Positions 56,097-64,000 of a stretch of DNA of 64,000 bases are shown here, in pieces. The notes beneath the pieces are model-generated. The model ran no database searches. It saw nothing but the letters and a program-made list of their open reading frames with translations, and had not been told where the DNA came from. A program made the translations under genes and the position numbers. The DNA is taken from positions 62,001 through 126,000 of the forward strand of contig NZ_VFRR01000006.1 in the NCBI RefSeq assembly GCF_006385675.1, read 5' to 3'. The stretch is from Maribrevibacterium harenarium (GTDB lineage Bacteria > Pseudomonadota > Gammaproteobacteria > Pseudomonadales > Marinomonadaceae). Every line of letters begins with the position of its first letter. The first letter of the stretch is position 1.

Positions 56097-57524
56097 ATGC
56101 CAAATCAAGAAACTGTTTGGATCGTCGATGACGACCGTTCAATTCGCTGGGTGCTGGAGAAAACCCTAGAACAGGAAGGCATACAATGTCGGTTGTTCGA
56201 TACGGCGGAATCACTCGCAAGCGCCATAAAAAGGGACCAACCGACGGCCATCATCAGTGACATTCGTATGCCAGGCATGGATGGGTTAACGCTACTCAGT
56301 CGCTTGCAAGAAGATCATCCCTATGTGCCCGTCATTATCATGACAGCTCATTCTGACCTAGAAAGTGCGGTAGCCTCCTACCAGGGAGGTGCGTTTGAAT
56401 ACTTGCCAAAACCATTCGATGTAGATGAAGCCGTCACCTTGGTTAAGCGCGCCATTCTTCACCACAAAAAATCCCAACCGGATTTAACCCCGGTTGCGCC
56501 CCCTGAGCCACTGGTACAAAAAGAGATTATTGGTGAAGCACCGGCGATGCAGGAGGTATTCCGTGCTATTGGTCGTTTAGCCAACTCCAATATTACGGTT
56601 TTGATCAACGGTGAGTCAGGCACAGGTAAAGAACTCGTTGCGCAAGCGCTACATCGCCACAGCCCACGTTCGAAGAATCCATTTATTGCCCTTAATATGG
56701 CAGCCATTCCCCACGACCTGATTGAGTCAGAGTTATTCGGCCATGAAAAAGGGGCGTTTACCGGGGCTAATACCCAACGCCGAGGCCGCTTCGAACAGGC
56801 TAATGGCGGCACCCTATTTCTGGATGAAATCGGTGATATGCCGGCGGAAACACAAACTCGTCTATTGCGTGTATTAGCCGATGGTGAATTTTACCGTGTT
56901 GGTGGTCATACCCCGGTAAAAGTGGATGTACGTATTATTGCAGCGACCCACCAGAATCTAGAAGGTTTAGTGGAGAAAGGTGCCTTCCGGGAGGATTTAT
57001 TCCACCGCCTAAATGTCATCCGCATCCACCTACCGAAACTGGCAGAACGTCGGGAAGATATTCCTAAGCTGGCACGCTACTTCTTAAGCAAAGCAGCCGA
57101 TGAATTGCATGTGGAACCCAAGGTGCTCTCCCCTGAGACAGAAAGTTATCTGAGCCGCCTAGACTGGCCGGGGAACGTACGTCAGCTAGAAAATACTTGT
57201 CGCTGGCTGATTGTGATGGCATCGGGTAGAGAAGTCCTAGTAGAGGATTTACCGCCGGAATTACTTGAGCATACGCCATCCTCACAACCTTTTGGTTCAT
57301 GGGAAGATGCTCTCAAGAGCTGGGTCAATGCAGCACTGGCCACTGGGCAAAAAGGCATTTTGGAACAGGCCGTACCTAAATTTGAACGCATCATGATTGA
57401 AACTGCTTTGGCACATACCGCTGGCCGCCGCCGTGATGCGTCCCTGTTACTCGGCTGGGGACGTAACACCTTGACCCGCAAAATTAAGGAATTAGGGATC
57501 GACAATCACGACACCAGCGATTAA
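56097..57524 (+). CDS. glnG: Nitrogen regulation response regulator NtrC
   Basis: A 475-residue sigma-54 activator. The receiver domain has Asp55 in IISDIRMPGMDG. The AAA+ domain has Walker A GESGTGKE, the sigma-54-contacting GAFTGA loop and GGTLFLDEIGDMP. A Fis-type helix-turn-helix ends the protein (TAGRRRDASLLLGWGRNTLTRKIKEL). All functional parts look intact. AGGAGAG precedes the ATG. Likely targets inside this window are glnA, ntrBC and the liv operon. Confidence 0.96.
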   Translation: MPNQETVWIVDDDRSIRWVLEKTLEQEGIQCRLFDTAESLASAIKRDQPTAIISDIRMPGMDGLTLLSRLQEDHPYVPVIIMTAHSDLESAVASYQGGAFEYLPKPFDVDEAVTLVKRAILHHKKSQPDLTPVAPPEPLVQKEIIGEAPAMQEVFRAIGRLANSNITVLINGESGTGKELVAQALHRHSPRSKNPFIALNMAAIPHDLIESELFGHEKGAFTGANTQRRGRFEQANGGTLFLDEIGDMPAETQTRLLRVLADGEFYRVGGHTPVKVDVRIIAATHQNLEGLVEKGAFREDLFHRLNVIRIHLPKLAERREDIPKLARYFLSKAADELHVEPKVLSPETESYLSRLDWPGNVRQLENTCRWLIVMASGREVLVEDLPPELLEHTPSSQPFGSWEDALKSWVNAALATGQKGILEQAVPKFERIMIETALAHTAGRRRDASLLLGWGRNTLTRKIKELGIDNHDTSD

Positions 57525-57534
57525 CTCATTCTTT

Positions 57535-57563
57535 CACACCGGATAAATCACTTATCCGGTGTG
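57535..57563 (+). terminator. Hairpin after ntrC
   Basis: CACACCGGATAA and TTATCCGGTGTG form a perfect 12-base stem around ATCAC, 11 bases after the stop. No T-run follows directly, so it may be a stabilising hairpin rather than a strict intrinsic terminator. Confidence 0.6.
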
Positions 57564-57689
57564 CCTCTTCGCAGTTTTTCACGGTTGTTATGATATATAG
57601 CAGCCTCAGTCTTCTATACTTAGTCGTTTTCGTGCAATAATCCTCTTTATAATGACGAAAAAACCACCACGATAGTTAAGGAAACTGCT

Positions 57690-58073
57690 ATGTACCCTAC
57701 TCTTGAATCCATGGGCATCACAAGCTTCGAAAATATTGAAAAGTACACCTTGCGCTACGAAGGTGGTTTTGATGTTTTGAAGATTTATTACCGCCGTGAA
57801 AAGGGTTCTCTGCTACCAAAAAGCAAAAAATTTAAATTTGGTCGCTCCACTCGCACTGTGCTTGCTGATGGCGGTCAACAACAATACCGCGAAGTAAGCG
57901 AACCATCTCTGGTGGTATTACGTGCGGTTGACGAATTAGGTCGTTTGCTAGGCCAAGAGTTCGAAGACAAACTCACAAAAGAAGACCTAGTCAAAGAACT
58001 AGATCATCTAGAGCGCGTAGTAGCCAACAAGATTGCTGAGTTGAAAGAGAAAATCGATAAGCTAAGCCATTAA
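57690..58073 (+). CDS. DUF3461 family protein
   Basis: A 127-residue soluble protein of a conserved gammaproteobacterial family with no assigned function. It begins with the family pattern MYPTLESMGI and contains ENIEKYTLR, DVLKIYYRREKG and KKFKFGRSTRTV. The C-terminal 45 residues are a charged helix, probably coiled coil. AAGGAA lies before the ATG, and it has its own strong terminator, so it is monocistronic. Confidence 0.8.
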   Translation: MYPTLESMGITSFENIEKYTLRYEGGFDVLKIYYRREKGSLLPKSKKFKFGRSTRTVLADGGQQQYREVSEPSLVVLRAVDELGRLLGQEFEDKLTKEDLVKELDHLERVVANKIAELKEKIDKLSH

Positions 58074-58096
58074 TTTAGCATCGATAACCCAAGCTT

Positions 58097-58135
58097 AAAA
58101 AAACAGAGCCCAGAAATTATGGCTCTGTTTTTTTT
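58097..58135 (+). terminator. Intrinsic terminator of the DUF3461 gene
   Basis: AACAGAGCC pairs with GGCTCTGTT around a 10-base loop, followed by a T-run and preceded by As. Confidence 0.88.
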
Positions 58136-58197
58136 ATGTGGGTACAATCGGCATTTGTTAATCATTTTCATTACTACGAAATATCGAGAGAATGCCA

Positions 58198-58755
58198 ATG
58201 CTGATTTCCACCGCTATTGATGAACTGGCCGCCATTATGCGAGCCGGTGGTGTCATCGCTTATCCCACGGAAGCGGTTTGGGGGTTAGGATGTGACCCCA
58301 ATAACGCGGCCGCTGTTCAGCGGATACTTGATCTCAAACAGCGCCCGATGGAAAAAGGATTGATTTTAGTGGCTGGAGCCCCAGAGCAGCTTACTCCTTG
58401 GGCAAACGATTTGCCTGTCGAGGCGGTTGCACGCTTATATAGCAAATGCGAGCGCCCCACTTCTTGGGTCGTTCCCGACACCACAATCGCACCCACGTGG
58501 GTTCGCGGCTCCCACGAAAGTATCGCCATCCGTTTAAGCCAACATCCTTACGTTTCTAGGTTATGTGAAGCCTTTGGTGGCCCCATTGTTTCCACCTCCG
58601 CCAATCCAGCCAGCCTGGAACCAGCTAGATCGTTAGAGGAAGTAACCGCTTACTTCCGTGATAATCTCGATGGCATCTTGGATGCTCCACTAGGGGGCGA
58701 GCAGCAACCGTCTCAGATCTTAGACTTACTTACCGGTAAGCCGTTTCGGCTTTAA
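58198..58755 (+). CDS. tsaC: Threonylcarbamoyl-AMP synthase TsaC
   Basis: A 185-residue Sua5/YciO/YrdC-family enzyme (E. coli TsaC 190) making threonylcarbamoyl-AMP for the t6A modification of ANN-decoding tRNAs. Signature elements are [14 protein letters not shown] near residue 21, [15 protein letters not shown] with the K-R pair near 44, and VSTSANPAS near 133. I start at ATG 58198, seven bases after GAGAG; an ATG two codons earlier is too close. It is the short form without a C-terminal Sua5 domain. Confidence 0.93.
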   Translation: MLISTAIDELAAIMRAGGVIAYPTEAVWGLGCDPNNAAAVQRILDLKQRPMEKGLILVAGAPEQLTPWANDLPVEAVARLYSKCERPTSWVVPDTTIAPTWVRGSHESIAIRLSQHPYVSRLCEAFGGPIVSTSANPASLEPARSLEEVTAYFRDNLDGILDAPLGGEQQPSQILDLLTGKPFRL

Positions 58756-58786
58756 TCCCACTCTACGGCTTACTTCTTTGCAAAAG

Positions 58787-58821
58787 AAAACCCCCAAGCG
58801 CTAAGGAGCGCTTGGGGGTTT
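58787..58821. terminator. Bidirectional terminator between tsaC and livF
   Basis: CCCCCAAGCGCT and AGCGCTTGGGGG form a 12-base stem around AAGG, with As before and Ts after. It serves the two convergent genes. Confidence 0.88.
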
Positions 58822-58848
58822 GATCGTTATTGCATGAACCGATTGAAA

Positions 58849-59562
58849 CTAGTGACCGCCTAGGTAGGCTTCACGAACTTCAGGATTCACCAGCAGTTCT
58901 GCACCCGTGCCGGTCATACGAATTTCACCGTTCACCATTACGTAACCACGGTCCGCCAATTTCAAGGCGTGGTTGGCGTTTTGTTCCACCAAGAAGATGG
59001 TCATGCCAGTACTCGCCACGTCCTGCAGAATTTGGAAAATCTGCTTTACGATAATCGGCGCCAGACCCAGACTTGGCTCATCCAGCAACAGGAGTTTTGG
59101 ACGACTCATCAGGGCGCGGGCAATAGCTAGCATTTGCTGTTCACCACCGGACATGGTGGAAGCCCGTTGGTTACGACGTTCACGTAAACGGGGGAACAAG
59201 GTAAACATACGCTCCATATCTTCATCACAATGTTCCATACCGATTGGAATCGTTCCCATCAGTAGGTTTTCTTCCACAGACATACCTGGAAAGATACGAC
59301 GCCCTTCCGGAGACTGGGCGAGACCATTGGAAGCCACATAGTGAGCTGATTTACGGGTAATGTCTTCGCCTTGGTAGATGATCTGACCACCGGAAGCCCG
59401 TGGTTGACCAAAGATCGACATCAGCAAGGTCGACTTACCGGCACCGTTGGCTCCGATCATGGTAACGATCTCGCCTTGGTTAACGGTAAGAGACACTTTT
59501 TTGAGTGCCTGGATCGGACCATAGTGGACATCTACATCTTTAAATTCCAATAAGGCCGTCAT
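58849..59562 (-). CDS. livF: Branched-chain amino acid ABC transporter ATPase LivF
   Basis: A 237-residue ABC ATPase (E. coli LivF 237). Walker A is GANGAGKST near residue 37, the signature MSGGEQQMLAIARAL near 137, and Walker B KLLLLDEPSLGLAP near 155, with the H-loop region FLVEQNANHAL. It is the last gene of livKHMGF; its start overlaps the livG stop by 4 bases. Confidence 0.95.
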   Translation of the reverse strand: MTALLEFKDVDVHYGPIQALKKVSLTVNQGEIVTMIGANGAGKSTLLMSIFGQPRASGGQIIYQGEDITRKSAHYVASNGLAQSPEGRRIFPGMSVEENLLMGTIPIGMEHCDEDMERMFTLFPRLRERRNQRASTMSGGEQQMLAIARALMSRPKLLLLDEPSLGLAPIIVKQIFQILQDVASTGMTIFLVEQNANHALKLADRGYVMVNGEIRMTGTGAELLVNPEVREAYLGGH

Positions 59563-60440
59563 AGGCTCACCTCTTCATCTTCTTCTGCACCCAAGTAGGC
59601 CGCAATTACTTTCGGGTTGCTCTTAATGTCATCTGGACCACCTTTGGCAATAACTTCACCATGGTCAAGCACAACAATGTAGTCAGAGATCTGCATAACC
59701 ATGCCCATATCGTGCTCGATCAGCAACACTGTCGTGTTATGCTTGTCACGCAGATAACGGATCATCGAGGTCAACTCTTCCGTTTCGGAAGGGTTTAGAC
59801 CCGCGGCCGGTTCATCCAAACAGACGATTTCTGGATTGGTACACATGGCTCGTGCTATTTCCAAACGGCGCTGCTGGCCGTAGGAAAGCTCACCCGCTAG
59901 ACGGTTCGCGAACTCGGTCAAGTTCACTACTCCCAACCAGTAGAAAGCCCGCTGTAACGCTTCTTCTTCAGACTCGCGGAAGCCTTTAGTGTTCAGGATA
60001 CCGGCGAACATACTGCGGTTTACCCGCATATGCTGGGCCACCAGCAAGTTCTCAACTACCGACATTTCCTTAAACAAACGAATGTTTTGGAAAGTACGGG
60101 CTAGACCAGCACGGTTTACCAAATGGGAGCCGCCGAACATTTTGTATTTCAAACGACTCCAAAAAGCGATTGGGGAAAAGAAGTCCGACACTTGAAACGA
60201 CTCACCCAGCACCTTAATGACGCTAGTGGTTCTGCCGCCGGCATTCAACTCAATCTGACCACCGGTCGCTTTATAGAAACCTGTTAGACAGTTGAATACG
60301 GTGGTTTTACCGGCACCGTTTGGCCCAATCAGAGCGGACACTGAGCCGCGTTTGATATCAAAAGTGACGTCATTGAGGGCTTTAATACCACCAAAATGCA
60401 TCACTAGGTTTTTTACCGTTAGGATGTTTTCTTGGCTCAT
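59559..60440 (-). CDS. livG: Branched-chain amino acid ABC transporter ATPase LivG
   Basis: A 293-residue ABC ATPase, longer than E. coli LivG (255) because of an insertion around residues 70-100 after Walker A (GPNGAGKTT, near 38). The signature is LSYGQQRRLEIARA, Walker B EIVCLDEPAAGLNP. GLARTFQNIRLF is the LivG Q-loop segment. ATG 60440 (MSQENIL) overlaps livM by 4 bases; upstream in-frame starts lie within livM and are unlikely. Confidence 0.94.
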   Translation of the reverse strand: MSQENILTVKNLVMHFGGIKALNDVTFDIKRGSVSALIGPNGAGKTTVFNCLTGFYKATGGQIELNAGGRTTSVIKVLGESFQVSDFFSPIAFWSRLKYKMFGGSHLVNRAGLARTFQNIRLFKEMSVVENLLVAQHMRVNRSMFAGILNTKGFRESEEEALQRAFYWLGVVNLTEFANRLAGELSYGQQRRLEIARAMCTNPEIVCLDEPAAGLNPSETEELTSMIRYLRDKHNTTVLLIEHDMGMVMQISDYIVVLDHGEVIAKGGPDDIKSNPKVIAAYLGAEEDEEVSL

Positions 60441-61714
60441 TTTACCGTCCCCTTTCTCGTCGCGAAACCAGTACGGGTAACACGTACCAAACCACGCGGT
60501 TTCCAAATCATCATGACAACCATGAGTACACCGAACATCAACACACGATAGTCCGCGAACTCACGCAGAATCTCTGGCATTACTGTGAGGAAGAATGCCG
60601 CCAACACTACACCCAACGTAGAACCCATACCGCCTAGAACGACGATCGCTAAGATCAACGCCGACTCAAAGAAGGTAAACGAGGATGGGTTAACAAAGCC
60701 TTGGTAGCTGGCAAAGAACACACCGGCAATACCACCAGTAGAAGCCCCCAACATAAAGGCAGAAAGTTTCACCAACACGTGGTTAAGACCTAGAGAACGA
60801 CAAGCAATTTCGTCCTCCCGTAGGGCTTCCCAAGCACGGCCAACTGGCATTTTAGTTAGGCGATGTTTTACATACAGTACCGCCCACACCACAAGGAACA
60901 GGATCAAATAGACGAAGATATATTTGAAACCCGAGTCGTATTTCAGACCAAAAAACTCATGGAAAGGGATGTTGCCTTCTGAAGCACGGCGATTGAACTC
61001 CAGACCAAATAGCGTTGGCAGTGGTGCAGATACACCATTTGGGCCATGGGTGAATGACGTCCAGTTGGTCAATACCAAACGAATGATTTCACCGAAGCCT
61101 AGGGTTACGATGGCTAAGTAGTCCCCGTGCATACGCAGCACCGGGAAACCAAGAATAGCACCAGCCACTGCTGCCATGATGGCGGCTAATGGCAACATAG
61201 TCCAAAAGCCGATACCAAGGTTTTCATAGCCAAGTGCCAAGCCGTAAGCACCGATAGCGTAAAAGCCAACAAAGCCTAAGTCCAATAGGCCTGCTAAGCC
61301 CACTACGATATTCAACCCCAAGCCTAGCAATACGTAGATAAGTCCGAGAATAACGACGGTTAACACGTACTTAGAGGCAATAAACGGCACGATCAATCCA
61401 AGCACCATCACCACTGGGATGATCCAACGCAGATTGCTCTTATAATCTGGCGCCGTTACTGTCACGCCATCGTTTTTGCTGGCTTGACGGTAAAGAAAGT
61501 TACGCCCAGCTTGGGATTGGAAAAATAAGGATACGGCAAAGCGCCCCATCATCACGACGCCGACCAACCCAGCCACATTTCCGGTTTGCAGATTGAAGTC
61601 GTACCCATCCAACAGCACACCGACAATCGGACCAAATACAATCAGAGCCATCAGACCGGCAATCACCGTATCTACTAGGCTTTGTTTGATATCAATTCCT
61701 GTAGATTGACTCAT
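60437..61714 (-). CDS. livM: Branched-chain amino acid ABC transporter permease LivM
   Basis: A 425-residue inner-membrane permease, equal in length to E. coli LivM. About ten hydrophobic segments are visible, and the coupling-helix EAA-like region is GRAWEALREDEIACRSLGLN near residue 322. An N-terminal extension of about 95 residues with two helices precedes the conserved permease domain (YVLLGLGLNIVVGLAGLLDLGFVGFYAIGA segment), typical of LivM. ATG 61714 has GGAG upstream and lies one base after the livH stop. Confidence 0.95.
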   Translation of the reverse strand: MSQSTGIDIKQSLVDTVIAGLMALIVFGPIVGVLLDGYDFNLQTGNVAGLVGVVMMGRFAVSLFFQSQAGRNFLYRQASKNDGVTVTAPDYKSNLRWIIPVVMVLGLIVPFIASKYVLTVVILGLIYVLLGLGLNIVVGLAGLLDLGFVGFYAIGAYGLALGYENLGIGFWTMLPLAAIMAAVAGAILGFPVLRMHGDYLAIVTLGFGEIIRLVLTNWTSFTHGPNGVSAPLPTLFGLEFNRRASEGNIPFHEFFGLKYDSGFKYIFVYLILFLVVWAVLYVKHRLTKMPVGRAWEALREDEIACRSLGLNHVLVKLSAFMLGASTGGIAGVFFASYQGFVNPSSFTFFESALILAIVVLGGMGSTLGVVLAAFFLTVMPEILREFADYRVLMFGVLMVVMMIWKPRGLVRVTRTGFATRKGTVK

Positions 61715-61715
61715 C

Positions 61716-62627
61716 TTATACTTTCTCCACTTCAGGTTTACCAAGAAGACCACTTGGACGGAAGATCAGGATCACCACCAATAGGGAGAAAGAGAACACG
61801 TCTTTGTAGTCAGAGGAGATAAGGCCGGCGAACAAAGCTTCCGAAAGACCGAGGATGATGCCACCCAACATAGCCCCTGGAAGAGATCCGATACCACCCA
61901 ATACCGCTGCGGTGAACGCTTTGATACCGATAATAAAGCCCACGTAGAAGTCGAAAGCACCATAGTCTAGTGTAATCAATACACCAGCCAATGCAGCCAT
62001 CGCAGCACCGATAACGAATACAAGAGAAATGATCTTGTCGGTATCAATACCCAGAATAGAGGCCATCTTGCGATCTTGCTGGGTCGCACGACACATGCGG
62101 CCAAGCTTGGTTTTCTGGATAATGTAGGTCAATACACCCATACCCAAGAAAGCAGCAAAGAGGATAAAGAGTTTCATATAAGTGATCTGCACAAAGCCAT
62201 CACCGATATCGAAACGAACCGCGCCGCTTAGCAGAGAAGGTACACCTTGTTGGCGAGCCCCCTGCGCAATCTGCACATAGTTTTGCAGTATCAACGACAT
62301 ACCAATCGCCGAAATAAGAATCGACAGACGACTGGAGTTACGTAGTGGACGATAGGCCACCCGCTCGATTACCCAACCGTAAACACTAGTAACGGCAATC
62401 GTAAAGATTAGGGTGCCTAAAATAATTACTGGAAAAGATTCCAGACCAAAAAACGTCAACAGGGCGATGGCAATTGCCGTAATGTATGACGACACCATGT
62501 ACACATCACCATGGGCAAAGTTGATCATGCCTATAATGCCGTACACCATGGTGTAACCGATCGCAATGAGCCCGTAAACTGAACCGAGCGTCAGACCGTT
62601 TACCAGCTGCTGGAGAACGATATCCAT
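61716..62627 (-). CDS. livH: Branched-chain amino acid ABC transporter permease LivH
   Basis: A 303-residue permease (E. coli LivH 308). The N-terminus QQLVNGLTLGSVYGLIAIGY and MVYGIIGMINFAHGD are the family signature, and CRATQQDRKMASILGID near 175 is the ATPase-contacting loop. ATG 62627 has GAGG seven bases upstream. It follows livK after 88 bases. Confidence 0.95.
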   Translation of the reverse strand: MDIVLQQLVNGLTLGSVYGLIAIGYTMVYGIIGMINFAHGDVYMVSSYITAIAIALLTFFGLESFPVIILGTLIFTIAVTSVYGWVIERVAYRPLRNSSRLSILISAIGMSLILQNYVQIAQGARQQGVPSLLSGAVRFDIGDGFVQITYMKLFILFAAFLGMGVLTYIIQKTKLGRMCRATQQDRKMASILGIDTDKIISLVFVIGAAMAALAGVLITLDYGAFDFYVGFIIGIKAFTAAVLGGIGSLPGAMLGGIILGLSEALFAGLISSDYKDVFSFSLLVVILIFRPSGLLGKPEVEKV

Positions 62628-62715
62628 CGAAAAACCTCGTGGGAATATAAAACGGAGAGGCATGGCGACATCACGTTGATGTCGCCATGTTTAGCACTAA
62701 TCTAGGGGTACTAGA

Positions 62716-63834
62716 TTATTTATTTAGCATGTTGTACTTACCTTTTGCATCCCACTCGTACATGACGTAGTCGGATACTAGCAAGTCACCTTTATCATCG
62801 AAGGATTTAGTTCCCATAGCGGTATCTACTTTCACACCGCTGTGCAACCAGTCAGAGGCAGCCACTGGATCTAGGTCGTTGGCCGCTAGTGCTTTCGCTA
62901 CCACTTGCATCGCAGTGTAAGAGTACATGACGTAACCTTCTGGCTCCACGCCAGTGTCACGGAAGCTCTTCACAACCGCTTTACCTGCTGGGTAAGAGGT
63001 TGGATCCGCACCGAAGGTCATCAATACACCGTCAACATATTCAGGAGAACCCGCTACAGAAACGAACTCTTCAGATACGATGCCGTCACCAGAGATGAAT
63101 TTCGCTGTTAGACCTTGCTCACGCATTTGACGCACAAGTGGACCCGCTTCAGAGTGTAAGCCACCGAAGTAAACAACATCAGCATCTACAGAACGGATTT
63201 TAGTAACTAGGGCGTTAAAGTCTTTCTCACCGCGTGTCAGACCTTCATAAAGCACTTCCTTAACACCGTAGGAGTTAAGGGTAGACTTCATGGCATCCGC
63301 CAAGCCTTTACCGTAAGTGTCTTTATCGTGAATTACCGCGACGCGTTTCGCACCGAGTTCACCAACGATATAGCTTGCTGCTACGTCGCCTTGCTGGTCG
63401 TCACGACCACACACGCGGAACACACCAGGTAGACCACGGTCGGTCAGTGCTGGGTTAGTAGAAGCTGGAGTAACCATCAGTACGCCGGCTTCGTCATAAA
63501 TTACAGAAGCAGGGATGGAAGAAGAAGAACAGAAGTGACCTACTACTGCAACCGCCTCGTCAGAATCGACCAAACGGTTAGCGATAGAAACGGCTTGCTT
63601 AGGTTCACAAGCATCGTCAGCTTTCACTAGTTTGATCATTTCGCCGTTGATACCGCCTTGGGCATTGATATCTTCGGCAGCTTTAGCAGCACCACGCCAT
63701 AACTGCTCGCCGAACGCAGCATAAGCACCAGTGTGAGGACCAGCAACACCGACTACGATATCAGCCTGAGCTGCTGTGATCGCACCGGCTACAGCCAAAG
63801 ATACCAACGTTTTTTTAACAACCGCTTTAGACAT
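62716..63834 (-). CDS. livK: Branched-chain amino acid-binding protein LivK/LivJ
   Basis: A 372-residue periplasmic binding protein of the Leu/Ile/Val type. The signal peptide (1-24, ending ITAAQA) is followed by IVVGVAGPHTGAYAAFGEQLWRG, the family N-terminus, and VGHFCSSSSIPAS and TPASTNPALTDRG, which line the ligand cleft. Cysteines in DACEPKQ and HFCSS match the disulfide of E. coli LivJ/K. AGGAG precedes the ATG. It heads livKHMGF behind a sigma-54 promoter. Exact ligand preference cannot be read. Confidence 0.94.
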   Translation of the reverse strand: MSKAVVKKTLVSLAVAGAITAAQADIVVGVAGPHTGAYAAFGEQLWRGAAKAAEDINAQGGINGEMIKLVKADDACEPKQAVSIANRLVDSDEAVAVVGHFCSSSSIPASVIYDEAGVLMVTPASTNPALTDRGLPGVFRVCGRDDQQGDVAASYIVGELGAKRVAVIHDKDTYGKGLADAMKSTLNSYGVKEVLYEGLTRGEKDFNALVTKIRSVDADVVYFGGLHSEAGPLVRQMREQGLTAKFISGDGIVSEEFVSVAGSPEYVDGVLMTFGADPTSYPAGKAVVKSFRDTGVEPEGYVMYSYTAMQVVAKALAANDLDPVAASDWLHSGVKVDTAMGTKSFDDKGDLLVSDYVMYEWDAKGKYNMLNK

Positions 63835-63879
63835 AAGAAGAGCTCCTACTCGTTTTGGTTTTTGTCGTTATTATCAAAA

Positions 63880-63895
63880 AGCAAGAAGCGTTCCA
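63880..63895 (-). promoter_or_regulatory. Sigma-54 promoter of the liv operon
   Basis: On the minus strand TGGAACGCTTCTTGCT has GG and TTGC in exact -24/-12 spacing, one base off the consensus TGGCACG-N4-TTGCW. It lies about 45 bases before the livK ATG. Confidence 0.7.
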
Positions 63896-63958
63896 AAATT
63901 CTATCCTAGTAGTTTTAAGTCGAATCAAGGAACAATTGCATACACTTTTTGTAAACTG

Positions 63959-63975
63959 TGCACCGCAATAATGCT
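63959..63975. promoter_or_regulatory. NtrC-like box upstream of the liv operon
   Basis: TGCACCGCAATAATGCT carries an exact NtrC half-site TGCACC and a TGC in the second half. Its centre is about 85 bases upstream of the -12 element, a normal activator distance. Confidence 0.5.
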
Positions 63976-64000
63976 CAAACAATAGACTTTGCCTCTTTTC

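Noticed and set aside
58849-63834. Urea transporter urtABCDE instead of liv
   Set aside because: The binding protein has the LivJ/K N-terminus and cysteine pair and lacks UrtA features; permease lengths match LivH and LivM.

Overview
The window looks like a chromosomal segment of a marine-type gammaproteobacterium related to Pseudomonadales/Oceanospirillales. No rRNA is present to settle the genus. The evidence is the gene order, which as I recall it follows Pseudomonas: mutY-asmA-hisBHF, engB-cytochrome c4-dsbA-GGDEF, ubiE-ubiB-hisE-tatABC, typA-thiI-glnA-ntrB-ntrC. The proteins also have lengths and motifs typical of the class.

Bases 1-21442 (minus strand) are one uninterrupted reading frame. 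It encodes the first 7,147 residues of a giant adhesin and runs off the left edge. A short N-terminal domain, an acidic coiled coil and a linker are followed by about 70 Ig-like repeats of roughly 97-103 residues. The repeats fall into at least three sequence classes. The frame starts at a TTG with a strong Shine-Dalgarno.

Bases 21.4-25.9 kb are accessory: a ChrA-type chromate transporter and two toxin-antitoxin modules side by side (hipB-hipA-like, then Xre/MbcA-RES). They are separated by a tandem array of palindromic REP-like elements. Both modules have palindromic candidate operators.

Bases 25.9-31.7 kb carry mutY, a long AsmA-family gene with a hendecad coiled-coil tail, and hisB-hisH-hisF without hisA. 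Bases 31.8-35.8 kb hold two genes I cannot assign: an outer-membrane beta-barrel-like protein and a large lipoprotein with collagen-like and DUF7151-like segments, whose start codon appears to be missing.

Bases 36.1-47.6 kb carry SCO1 and a small cysteine protein, gshA, engB, cytochrome c4 behind a perfect FNR/Anr box, dsbA, a diguanylate cyclase, ubiE-ubiB (no ubiJ), hisE (no hisI), tatABC and dtd. Bases 47.7-53 kb carry typA, an Aer-like energy taxis receptor and thiI.

Bases 53-64 kb form a nitrogen-control block. glnA has a sigma-54 promoter and two phased NtrC-like boxes, followed by ntrB-ntrC. Then come a DUF3461 gene and tsaC, and convergent to them a complete branched-chain amino acid ABC operon livKHMGF. 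The liv operon also has a sigma-54 promoter and an NtrC-like site, so ammonia assimilation and amino-acid uptake are probably co-regulated here.

Three families of short palindromic repeats are scattered between genes from 23 to 47.7 kb: GTCGCTCGC-type REPs, GGGTCWGACCC, and CACCCGCACAGCGGG. Some copies reach into coding sequence or supply stop codons.
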